Positions 1 through 4,691 of a stretch of DNA of 5,693 bases are shown in pieces. The notes under the pieces were generated by a model, which made no database searches, was not told the DNA's origin, and worked only from the letters and a program-made list of their open reading frames with translations. Within the stretch, counting starts at the first letter, position 1; every line of letters starts with the position of its first letter. The position numbers and the translations under genes were made by a program. This DNA is from Nostocaceae cyanobacterium CSSed10_463m (GTDB taxonomy: Bacteria; Cyanobacteriota; Cyanobacteriia; Cyanobacteriales; Nostocaceae). The stretch spans positions 1 to 5,693 of the forward strand of contig PWQB01000282.1 of NCBI GenBank assembly GCA_003556955.1. Direction: 5' to 3'.

Positions 1-353
1 ACCCCACCCAAGCTGAAGAAACCTACTCAATGGTGACAGCAAACCGTTTCTGGTCACAGATTTTCGGGATTGCCTTCTCCAACAAACGTTGGTTACACTT
101 CTTCATGCTATTTGTGCCAGTCACTGGCTTATGGATGGCATCAATTGGGATTGTTGGTTTAGCACTAAACCTACGGGCTTATGACTTCGTTTCCCAAGAA
201 TTACGGGCAGCAGAAGAACCAGAGTTTGAAACTTTCTACACCAAAAACATTTTGTTGAACGAAGGTATCCGCGCTTGGATGGCTCCTCAAGACCAACCAC
301 ACAAACAGTTTGTCTTCCCAGAGGAAGTTCTACCTCGCGGTAACGCTCTCTAA
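1..353 (+). CDS. psbD: Photosystem II D2 protein, C-terminal part
   Basis: This is the C-terminal third of D2, the thylakoid reaction-centre subunit that with D1 binds the charge-separating pigments, plastoquinone QA and the non-heme iron. The reading frame is open from base 3 with no start in the window, so the 5' end lies outside. About 116 residues are present. Counting back from the conserved end [11 protein letters not shown] in a 352-residue D2 gives W253 (QA ring stacking), F261 and H268 (iron ligand, in [11 protein letters not shown]) at their known positions, so the tail is intact. The last transmembrane helix and the [20 protein letters not shown] segment are also normal. psbC, which usually overlaps the 3' end of one psbD copy, is absent; a hairpin terminator follows instead. 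This points to the separate second psbD gene that many cyanobacteria carry. The identification is secure; its copy identity is inferred. Confidence 0.97.
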   Translation, partial: PTQAEETYSMVTANRFWSQIFGIAFSNKRWLHFFMLFVPVTGLWMASIGIVGLALNLRAYDFVSQELRAAEEPEFETFYTKNILLNEGIRAWMAPQDQPHKQFVFPEEVLPRGNAL

Positions 354-383
354 GATAAAAATCTCATTCCTGATTTTTCTTTT

Positions 384-412
384 AACCCCTGTCTTGTGGC
401 AGGGGGTTCTTG
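384..412 (+). terminator. Hairpin terminator after psbD
   Basis: AACCCCTG (384-391) pairs with CAGGGGGTT (400-408) around an 8-nt loop, with one extra G. The hairpin begins 30 bp after the psbD stop. The tail (CTTG) is poor in T, so termination may be incomplete or the hairpin may protect the 3' end of the mRNA. Confidence 0.55.
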
Positions 413-435
413 ATCGAAAATTTCTGTGTTATATT
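407..435 (+). promoter_or_regulatory. Possible promoter of the structured RNA
   Basis: TTCTTG (407-412) and TATATT (430-435) are separated by 17 bp, a sigma70-type arrangement that would start transcription near 442, just upstream of the structured RNA. The -35 match is weak and overlaps the psbD terminator stem. Readthrough from psbD is the alternative. Confidence 0.3.
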
Positions 436-500
436 GATTTCAGGTTAATAACCCGGAGCAAAATGCTCTGCCCTTTTGAAACTAAGACCACTTAGGCAAC

Positions 501-511
501 AAGGAGGTGAT
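501..511 (+). promoter_or_regulatory. Perfect extended Shine-Dalgarno sequence
   Basis: AAGGAGGTGAT is an uninterrupted 11-nt complement of the usual 16S rRNA 3' end. The GGAGG core (503-507) lies 8 nt before an ATG at 516. Its 3' part (TGAT) is drawn into a hairpin that also covers the ATG, while AAGGAGG falls in a predicted unpaired segment between two stems. Confidence 0.6.
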
Positions 512-515
512 GCCC

Positions 516-587
516 ATGATAGAAAGTAGTATAAGCATGGGTCATCAGGTTGCAGTTAGCCGGCTGTGTGCCGGGGCTGTTCTCTAA
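516..587 (+). CDS. Possible 23-aa leader or small peptide
   Basis: This ORF of 23 codons plus stop begins at ATG 516 and encodes a peptide beginning MIESSISMGHQVAV and ending RLCAGAVL. Its main support is the near-ideal ribosome binding site 8 nt upstream. I do not recognise the peptide. It has no run of a single amino acid as in classical amino-acid attenuators, no clear membrane helix, and one Cys near the C-terminus. The ATG sits in the 5' arm of an 11-bp stem (TGATGCCCATG with CATGGG-T-CATCA), so initiation could depend on opening that stem, or the ribosome could reorganise the RNA. The alternative is that the AAGGAGG segment is a structural or ribosome-contacting part of a noncoding RNA and the ORF is accidental. 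Confidence 0.4.
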   Translation: MIESSISMGHQVAVSRLCAGAVL

Positions 588-690
588 AAGTTAGCCTTAG
601 TTTCCCAGTGAGACTAAGTTAGCTCAAGTAGCTAGGCTAGAGTTCGGAGTTCCTTCCGGCAGTCTGGTTGCAACCTGAAGACCCGCTAGA

Positions 691-739
691 CCGCTCTGAG
701 ATTGGATCAACTGATCTAAATCAGAGCGGATAGTTTTTT
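691..739 (+). terminator. Strong intrinsic terminator
   Basis: CCGCTCTGA (691-699) pairs perfectly with TCAGAGCGG (721-729). An inner TTGGATC (702-708) / GATCTAA (713-719) stem extends the hairpin to a small loop. Six T residues follow at 734-739. The long stem and T-tract make it the stronger of the two terminators downstream of psbD. Confidence 0.85.
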
Positions 740-844
740 ATGGGTATCTTTGGAATTAGCAATGTTTTTTATCCTTGACATACTCCCCCTCATAAATGAC
801 GGGATATTCTGGGTTGACTCTCACCTGACTAAAGTCGCGATGAT

Positions 845-934
845 TCAAACTGTTGTTCCGAATGAGGAGCCAATGCCATCATTCTCCACAGTTATCTTCC
901 AAGGGATTAACCTTGCGGGACAGTCAAACGTCCC
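845..934 (-). pseudogene. Possible tnpB C-terminal fragment
   Basis: The - strand frame is open for 29 residues and ends at a TGA (845-847), with residues such as CPARLIPWKITVEN and GIGSSFGTTV just before the stop. A TAG directly upstream and stops in the other frames show it is not a working gene. Its place next to the tail hairpin suits the end of a TnpB reading frame, but the zinc-finger CxxC pairs and RuvC residues that would prove this are not preserved here. The alternative is noncoding transposon end sequence. Confidence 0.35.
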
Positions 935-1179
935 CTACCGTACTTGGCTAAACTAACGCAAGTCTAGCTGTGACGTTACCTAGTCTTTTCTAGTTTCCCT
1001 TTCAGAGTCCACATATTTCACAAGTTAAGAACGCTCCCAATTCTGCTATTATTTGCCAGTGGTATAGGCGACGATTAACACGGCTGACTTACTGTGCGGG
1101 AGTTTCACCCCTACTAGAATTGTTCAATGCGCTGTGGTTATTCCTACTCACGTCGAAAATAGCACAATTTTACCATACC

Positions 1180-1199
1180 TGGTAGGCTAGAGCCTACCA
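1180..1199. repeat. Short perfect palindrome
   Basis: TGGTAGGCT (1180-1188) and AGCCTACCA (1191-1199) are exact reverse complements separated by 2 nt. It lies at the inner edge of the mobile-element remnant and may be a subterminal hairpin of the kind recognised by single-strand transposases. Confidence 0.75.
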
Positions 1200-1211
1200 A
1201 ATAGTTTTCAT

Positions 1212-1236
1212 CCCTGGACTAAAGTCACAGGGTTTT
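1212..1236 (+). repeat. Hairpin with T run; transposon-tail-like
   Basis: CCCTGGAC (1212-1219) pairs with GTC-A-CAGGG (1224-1232), with one bulged A and a TAAA loop, followed by TTTT. The core GACTAAAGTC (1217-1226) also occurs at 827-836 in the element remnant. It could be a second IS200/IS605-like tail hairpin, and it could act as a weak terminator before the dehydratase gene. Confidence 0.5.
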
Positions 1237-1279
1237 CAACATATCCCTTATAAAAAAGACGTAAACAGGAATTTTTAAT

Positions 1280-1561
1280 ATGGCGCAACTACTGACTGAT
1301 GCAGAAATTCAATCACGGGTAAGCCTTTTGCCAGGTTGGGAAGTTCAGGGTTCCCAGTTGCAAACAAACCGCAAATTTAAGGATTTTATCGCCGCCATTG
1401 AATTTGTCAATAAGCTAGTAGAACCTGCGGAATCGTCCCAACATCATCCAGACATAGAAATTTCTTATAACAAAGTCAAGATTAGTCTGACAACACATGA
1501 TGCTGGTGGGTTAACCCAAAATGATTTTGATTTAGCTCAAACAATTTCCCAAATCAGCTAA
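1280..1561 (+). CDS. Pterin-4a-carbinolamine dehydratase
   Basis: This 93-residue protein has the usual full length of the PCD/DCoH family, which dehydrates 4a-hydroxytetrahydropterins to quinonoid dihydropterin in the cytoplasm. The active-site signature is present: QHHPDIEISYNKV supplies H55 and H56, and LTTHDAGGLT supplies H73, matching the three histidines of the family. The N-terminal part shows the expected LPGWEV and an RKF-F-AIEFV helix. The ATG at 1280 has AGGA (1268-1271) 8 nt upstream, so this start is preferred. No aromatic amino-acid hydroxylase, the classical partner, is seen nearby, so the physiological pterin in this organism is not clear. The gene stands alone: mobile-element debris lies upstream, and a 364-bp gap containing a new promoter separates it from the porin. 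A TATAAA at 1249-1254 is a possible -10, without a convincing -35. Confidence 0.93.
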   Translation: MAQLLTDAEIQSRVSLLPGWEVQGSQLQTNRKFKDFIAAIEFVNKLVEPAESSQHHPDIEISYNKVKISLTTHDAGGLTQNDFDLAQTISQIS

Positions 1562-1698
1562 AGATTGGTAGCTGAGAAGCCCTAATTTATGAGCAATAAC
1601 AATAATTTAGCCAGATGGGGAACATCTCAACTATTGAACCGTCTTCCCTATTGCAAGATGATTGCATCTAAAAGTCAATTAAGCTAGCTGCTAATCTA

Positions 1699-1726
1699 TT
1701 GCCATATACTTCAGATGCCTTATAAT
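1699..1726 (+). promoter_or_regulatory. Sigma70-type promoter of the porin
   Basis: TTGCCA (1699-1704) and a consensus TATAAT (1721-1726) are separated by 16 bp. An alternative extended -10, TGCTATAAA (1731-1739), overlaps the expected start region. Either places transcription start near 1733-1745, about 185 nt before the porin ATG. Confidence 0.6.
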
Positions 1727-1910
1727 GGTATGCTATAAAGCTGTGTTTTTGCATTAGTTAATCGCATTAATTTAAAATTTAAGTTAATCAGTTATTAGCC
1801 TGGCAAAAACTAAAATTGTAGTAGTGGCAATTATGCCTCATCAATAGAGTTCAATAATTGTTGGATTCTTGAGAGTAAGTGCAACGACAACAATTATCTA
1901 TACAAGGTGT

Positions 1911-1915
1911 GAGGA
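1911..1915 (+). promoter_or_regulatory. Ribosome binding site that sets the porin start
   Basis: GAGGA lies 10 nt before ATG 1926 and 4 nt before an in-frame GTG at 1920. It favours initiation at 1926 (or at 1920, adding only Met-Lys) and excludes the in-frame TTG at 1869, which would lie upstream of the site. Confidence 0.7.
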
Positions 1916-1925
1916 AAAAGTGAAA

Positions 1926-3632
1926 ATGTCAAATATATTGTGGAAATCCTTGGTGGTTAGCCCCGCAGTTCTCGGAGCAACGTTGTTGGTTTCATCCGCA
2001 GCAATTGCAGCTTCAAGTACAAGCACAGAAGTCTCGGTAACTGAACCAACAGCCGCTACTGAAGTTGCTCAACAGCCAGAACTGTTTGCTCAAGCAGCTA
2101 ACGATAATCAAGTTATTATTAGCCAAGTCAATAGCTACAGTAGCGAAGGCAGACAAAATACTACTCTGTCTCAAGTAACATCGGTTTCCCAGTTTTCTGA
2201 CGTACAACCAACAGACTGGGCATTCCAAGCGTTGCAGTCCTTAGTTGAGCGCTACGGTTGTATTGCTGGTTATCCAAATGCGACTTATCGCGGTAACAGA
2301 GCTTTAACCCGGTTTGAATTTGCTGCTGGTTTAAATGCTTGTTTGGATAGAGTGAACGAATTGATCGCCACAGCAACAGCTGATATGGTGACCAGACAAG
2401 ATTTAGCTACCTTACAGCGTTTACAAGAAGAATTTTCCGCAGAATTGGCAACTCTACGCGGTCGTGTAGATTCCCTAGAAGCACGGACTGCTGAGTTGGA
2501 AGCCAATCAGTTCTCCACAACCACCAAGTTGGCTGGGGAAGCAATTTTTGCTCTGACCGATGCCTTTGGTGATACAGCTGGTAGCAACAATAATGCTGTT
2601 TTCCAAAACAGAGTCCGTTTAGGCTTGCAAAGCAGCTTCACCGGTCGGGACGTGTTGACTACCCGTTTGGCCTCTGGTAATGCAACTCCCTTTGACCTGG
2701 GTACTGGCAATGGTGCTGAAGGTCTGCAAACCTTTAACATTGGTAATGGTATTGGTGGCAACAACGTTGAGATAGACCGACTGACCTATGAAGCTCCTTT
2801 TGGACCAGCCCAACTTTACCTAGCAGCTAACGGTGGTAAACACAGCCATTACGCAGCTGTTAACAACCCTCATTTTGCTGACGGAACTGATGGCGGTAAC
2901 GGTGCTTTAACTAGCTTTGCTTCTCAAAATCCTATCTATCGCATCGGTGGTGGTGCAGGTATTGCCTTTACCTTACCCTTTGGTCAAGGTGGCGGTATCC
3001 TCAGACCTAGCTCAGTAACTGTAGGTTACTTGGCATCAGAAGCTAGTGATCCAACTCCTGGTGGTGGTATCTTCCAAGGTAACTATGCTGCTCTAGGACA
3101 GTTGAACTTTAACGTTGGTCAGCGCTTGGCACTAGCTGCAACCTACGTTCACGGCTATCATGGTGCAGGTAGTAATTTATTTGACGCAGGTACTGCTGCT
3201 GGCAATCCTGTCGTAGGTACTCAAATAGCTAACTTTCTACCAAACGCCTCTTCAACCAACTCTTATGGTCTCTCAGCTGCTTTCCGACCCAGCGAAAGAC
3301 TGTCAGTCAGTGGCTTTGTATCTTATAGCGATGTGACAGGGTTTGGTATAGGTGATGATAGAGAAGTTTGGACTTACGGTGTTGGCGTAGCCTTACCTGA
3401 CTTTGGTAAAAGAGGTAACGTCTTGGGTGTTTTCGCAGGCGCTCAACCCTACGCACGCGGTGTAGTAGCTGGTTCTAACAAAGTTCCATACCAAGTTGAA
3501 GGTTTCTACAAGTATCGCGTTTCTGATAACGTCTCAGTTACTCCTGGTGTAATCTGGGTAACCAACCCTGGACAAAACAGCAACAACAATGATGCATTCA
3601 TCGGTACTCTCAGAACAACCTTCACCTTCTAG
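1926..3632 (+). CDS. SLH-domain OprB-type outer-membrane porin
   Basis: This 568-residue protein belongs to the cyanobacterial major porins (SomA/SomB type), which form outer-membrane channels for small solutes and ions. Starting at ATG 1926 gives a typical signal peptide: basic/polar start, hydrophobic core LVVSPAVLGATLLV, and AIA-A cleavage near residue 28. Residues about 30-85 are a Ser/Thr/Gln-rich linker. Residues 86-148 form one SLH domain (FSDVQPTDWAFQAL, CIAGYPN, ALTRFEFAAGLNACLDRV), which anchors the protein to cell-wall polysaccharide. Residues about 156-195 are heptad-like (LATLRGRVDSLEARTAELEA) and should be a coiled coil. Residues about 196-568 are Gly-, aromatic- and Thr-rich beta-barrel strands ending in the C-terminal Phe of TLRTTFTF, the usual outer-membrane assembly signal. 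It is monocistronic, with its own promoter and terminator. It closely resembles, from memory, the abundant Nostoc porin Alr4550. Selectivity cannot be read from sequence. Confidence 0.95.
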   Translation: MSNILWKSLVVSPAVLGATLLVSSAAIAASSTSTEVSVTEPTAATEVAQQPELFAQAANDNQVIISQVNSYSSEGRQNTTLSQVTSVSQFSDVQPTDWAFQALQSLVERYGCIAGYPNATYRGNRALTRFEFAAGLNACLDRVNELIATATADMVTRQDLATLQRLQEEFSAELATLRGRVDSLEARTAELEANQFSTTTKLAGEAIFALTDAFGDTAGSNNNAVFQNRVRLGLQSSFTGRDVLTTRLASGNATPFDLGTGNGAEGLQTFNIGNGIGGNNVEIDRLTYEAPFGPAQLYLAANGGKHSHYAAVNNPHFADGTDGGNGALTSFASQNPIYRIGGGAGIAFTLPFGQGGGILRPSSVTVGYLASEASDPTPGGGIFQGNYAALGQLNFNVGQRLALAATYVHGYHGAGSNLFDAGTAAGNPVVGTQIANFLPNASSTNSYGLSAAFRPSERLSVSGFVSYSDVTGFGIGDDREVWTYGVGVALPDFGKRGNVLGVFAGAQPYARGVVAGSNKVPYQVEGFYKYRVSDNVSVTPGVIWVTNPGQNSNNNDAFIGTLRTTFTF

Positions 3633-3676
3633 AGTATTGAAAATCTGACGAAGATTTGAAACTTAAACTTTATTAC

Positions 3677-3702
3677 GCCCCGCTATCATGCGGGGCTTTT
3701 TG
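3677..3702 (+). terminator. Intrinsic terminator of the porin
   Basis: GCCCCGC (3677-3683) pairs perfectly with GCGGGGC (3690-3696) around a 6-nt loop, followed at once by five T residues. It lies 44 bp after the porin stop codon. Confidence 0.93.
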
Positions 3703-3739
3703 CTGTCAGTCGCAGTAAATAGGGCTTGCTGAATAAATT

Positions 3740-3830
3740 AGGACTTACGCACTCGCTACGAAAATTAAGGCTTTGAGATTGCTTCTCTACGGTCGCAATG
3801 ACGAAAATACATTAGGGTTACGTAAGTCCT
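3740..3830. repeat. 91-bp nested inverted-repeat element
   Basis: AGGACTTACG (3740-3749) and CGTAAGTCCT (3821-3830) are perfect 10-bp inverted repeats. The interior holds GATTGCTTCTCTACGG and TCGCAATGACG, a motif that, from memory, recurs widely as dispersed repeats in bacterial genomes. It looks like a small nonautonomous element inserted in the larger block. Confidence 0.6.
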
Positions 3831-3854
3831 GTAAATATAAAACCCAGATAAATC

Positions 3855-3985
3855 AAAGGTTTGAGGCTGATAAACCCGAAAGTAGGTGCAAGGCTTCGCC
3901 GTGAACGTCAGCCGATAGCGTAGCGTGGCGTAAAGCCTGACGGCATAGCTGCGCTTAGAGCCATACGGTTTTTGAAGGGTGTACC
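3855..3985 (+). repeat. Possible group II intron relic
   Basis: GTGAACGTCAGCC (3901-3913) and AAGCCTGACGGCATAG (3933-3948) form a CGTCAG/CTGACG stem. They resemble segments I remember from ORF-less cyanobacterial group II introns. GAGCC (3958-3962) followed by ATACGGTTTTTGAAGGG resembles the outer arms of domain V with the middle deleted. The stem loop holds GATAGCGTAGCGTGGCG, a HIP-rich repeat common in Nostoc. The match is by memory and partial; no complete domain V is present, so it could not splice. Confidence 0.3.
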
Positions 3986-4049
3986 ATCAAAAGTGTGAAT
4001 TTTGGGTTGAATAAATCAAAAAATTTGGGGATGACAGATCACTGAAACC

Positions 4050-4084
4050 GTTCCCTGTTCCCTGTTCCCTGTTCCCTATTCCCT
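4050..4084. repeat. Tandem heptanucleotide array (STRR type)
   Basis: There are four exact head-to-tail copies of GTTCCCT (4050-4077) and a fifth with one change, ATTCCCT (4078-4084). Short tandemly repeated heptamers of this kind are a known feature of heterocystous cyanobacterial genomes. The array is probably polymorphic in copy number. Confidence 0.9.
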
Positions 4085-4147
4085 ATCCTCACAAATAACT
4101 TCACTTTTTCAGCAAGCACTAAATAACAAACCCCAGTGGAGAACCGG

Positions 4148-4155
4148 AGTATACT
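4148..4155 (+). promoter_or_regulatory. Possible -10 and palindrome before the regulator gene
   Basis: AGTATACT is a perfect 8-bp palindrome that includes a good -10 match, TATACT (4150-4155), 48 bp before the GTG start. No clear -35 is seen 16-18 bp upstream. An Rrf2 protein binding here would repress its own gene, which is common in the family, but the site is only inferred. It lies about 30 bp outside the right end of the MITE-like block. Confidence 0.35.
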
Positions 4156-4202
4156 AGACAAAGTGAAGACTTTTTCTTGATCCCTTACTCATATTGCTGC
4201 TT

Positions 4203-4640
4203 GTGGAACTATCCTGTAAATCTGAATACGCCATTCTCGCCTTAATCGAAATGGCAACTCATTATCAAAGCGGCGAACCAATGCAAATTCGCCAAATCGC
4301 TGCCCAACAAAACATCCCCGACCGCTATTTAGAACAGCTACTGGCTACCTTGCGACGCGGAGGTATAGTCAAAAGTCAACGCGGTTCCAAAGGTGGTTAT
4401 TTTTTGACCCGCGAACCTTGGAAAATTACGGTCTTCGATGTTTTAGAATGTTTAGAAGGATTAGATGTGCGAACCTGTGAAGAAGACACTAATCCCAAAA
4501 GTATAGATACTGCTGTGATTAAAGAAATCTGGCAAGAAGCGTGTCAGGCGGCAAACTTAGTTTTACAAAAGTATACGCTTCAGGATCTTTGTGAAAAAAG
4601 AGATTCCCGTCGGCAATTGGATATTATGTATTACATTTAG
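4203..4640 (+). CDS. Rrf2-family regulator, CymR-like
   Basis: The product is a 145-residue Rrf2-family transcription factor, a dimeric winged-helix DNA-binding protein of the cytoplasm. The GTG at 4203 is chosen because it gives the family's standard opening (M)ELSCKSEYAILAL; an in-frame TTG at 4194 adds three unsupported residues. Neither has an obvious ribosome site. Residues 27-68 hold the winged helix-turn-helix (IRQIAAQQNIPDRYLEQLL, then GGIVKSQRGSKGGYFL). Cysteines are at 5, 83, 92, 114 and 130, not the closely spaced triad that binds iron-sulfur in IscR, so an FeS sensor like IscR is unlikely. The C-terminus DIMYYI resembles that of Bacillus CymR (YMFYI, from memory), the cysteine-metabolism repressor that works in complex with CysK. 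cysK follows after 51 bp in the same direction. The family is secure; a CymR-like role is an inference. Confidence 0.92.
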   Translation: MELSCKSEYAILALIEMATHYQSGEPMQIRQIAAQQNIPDRYLEQLLATLRRGGIVKSQRGSKGGYFLTREPWKITVFDVLECLEGLDVRTCEEDTNPKSIDTAVIKEIWQEACQAANLVLQKYTLQDLCEKRDSRRQLDIMYYI

Positions 4641-4691
4641 TCCCAAGTATTTTTGATTGTTGGCTGAGAACTAAATAGATAAGGAAAAATT

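Larger units (their letters stand above)
442..739 (+). ncRNA. Unrecognised structured transcript with its own terminator
   Basis: I do not recognise this RNA as a known family, but the sequence is dense in perfect stems. GCAAC (495-499) can close with GTTGC (549-553) around TGATGCCCATG (509-519) paired to CATGGG-T-CATCA (536-547). Next come a GC-rich hairpin around AGCCGG/CCGGGGCT (558-578), CTTAGTTTC (596-604) with GAGACTAAG (610-618), and a short CGGA/TCCG stem near 645-658. A strong intrinsic terminator ends the unit at 739. The 5' end is uncertain; 442 assumes the candidate promoter, and the structured part begins at about 495. The block also contains a 23-codon ORF with an excellent ribosome binding site. 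It could therefore be a small mRNA, a dual-function RNA, or a leader/attenuator whose downstream gene was lost to the mobile-element remnant that starts about 30 bp later. Existence as a unit is fairly likely; the function is unknown. Confidence 0.5.
771..1199 (-). mobile_element. Decayed IS200/IS605-like element, tnpB tail remnant
   Basis: Read on the - strand, this stretch resembles the 3' end of cyanobacterial tnpB elements. The end shows a degenerate hairpin (arms around TCCCGTCA and TGAGGGGGA, + strand 784-804) followed by GTATGTCAAGG. Upstream, GTATGGTAAAATTGTGCTAT (+ strand about 1162-1181) looks like a left-end/promoter segment. The interior has no long ORF and several stops in every - frame I translated, and it is far shorter than an intact tnpB of roughly 1.1-1.3 kb. 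It therefore appears to be an internally deleted, decayed copy. Family assignment rests on remembered resemblance of the tail, not on a search. The right boundary is set at a palindrome and is approximate. It fills most of the 540-bp gap between the structured RNA and the next gene. Confidence 0.5.
1562..1925. other. Intergenic region and long porin leader
   Basis: No gene is supported here. The first part carries only a weak 32-codon ORF without a ribosome site (1589-1687). The second part holds the porin promoter and a leader of about 190 nt that is AT-rich. That leader contains AGTTAATC twice (1756-1763 and 1782-1789), GCATTA twice (1751-1756 and 1764-1769), and a small GGCA/TGCC stem near 1827-1838. 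The 26-bp spacing of the AGTTAATC copies could be a regulator site or part of a regulated 5' UTR. Confidence 0.5.
3722..4119. mobile_element. 398-bp MITE-like block with terminal inverted repeats
   Basis: The left end GGGCTTGCTGAA (3722-3733) matches the reverse complement of the right end TTCAGCAAGCAC (4108-4119) at 11 of 12 positions, and similarity continues weakly inward. TAAATA directly flanks both sides (3716-3721 and 4120-4125), which fits a 6-bp target-site duplication. No ORF long enough for a transposase lies inside, so it would have to be moved in trans. It contains a 91-bp inverted-repeat element, an intron-like relic and a heptamer array, described separately. It accounts for most of the 570-bp gap between the porin and the regulator gene. 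The transposon family is not identified. Chance pairing of ends is the alternative, made less likely by the flanking repeat. Confidence 0.5.

Noticed and set aside
310..495. 61-codon ORF overlapping the end of psbD
   Set aside because: It begins inside psbD in another frame, runs through the terminator, and has no ribosome binding site or recognisable features.
691..729. TPP riboswitch, from CTGAGA and CTGATCT motifs
   Set aside because: The motifs fall within a single terminator hairpin; the conserved TPP core and second arm are absent and no thiamin gene follows.
750..956. 68-codon + strand ORF after the structured RNA
   Set aside because: It runs antisense through the decayed transposon tail, has no ribosome binding site, and its start is not supported.
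1589..1687. 32-codon ORF (MSNNNNLARW...) after the dehydratase
   Set aside because: There is no ribosome binding site and no recognisable product; it is short enough to arise by chance in this gap.
1869..1925. In-frame TTG start that would extend the porin by 19 residues
   Set aside because: The extension lies ahead of the ribosome site GAGGA (1911-1915) and would put charged residues before a normal signal peptide; ATG 1926 fits better.
2013..2813. Several - strand ORFs of 64-85 codons within the porin
   Set aside because: They are shadows of the porin coding sequence in opposite frames, with no start signals or family features.
4050..4084. CRISPR-like array
   Set aside because: The repeats are 7 bp with no spacers; this is a simple tandem array.
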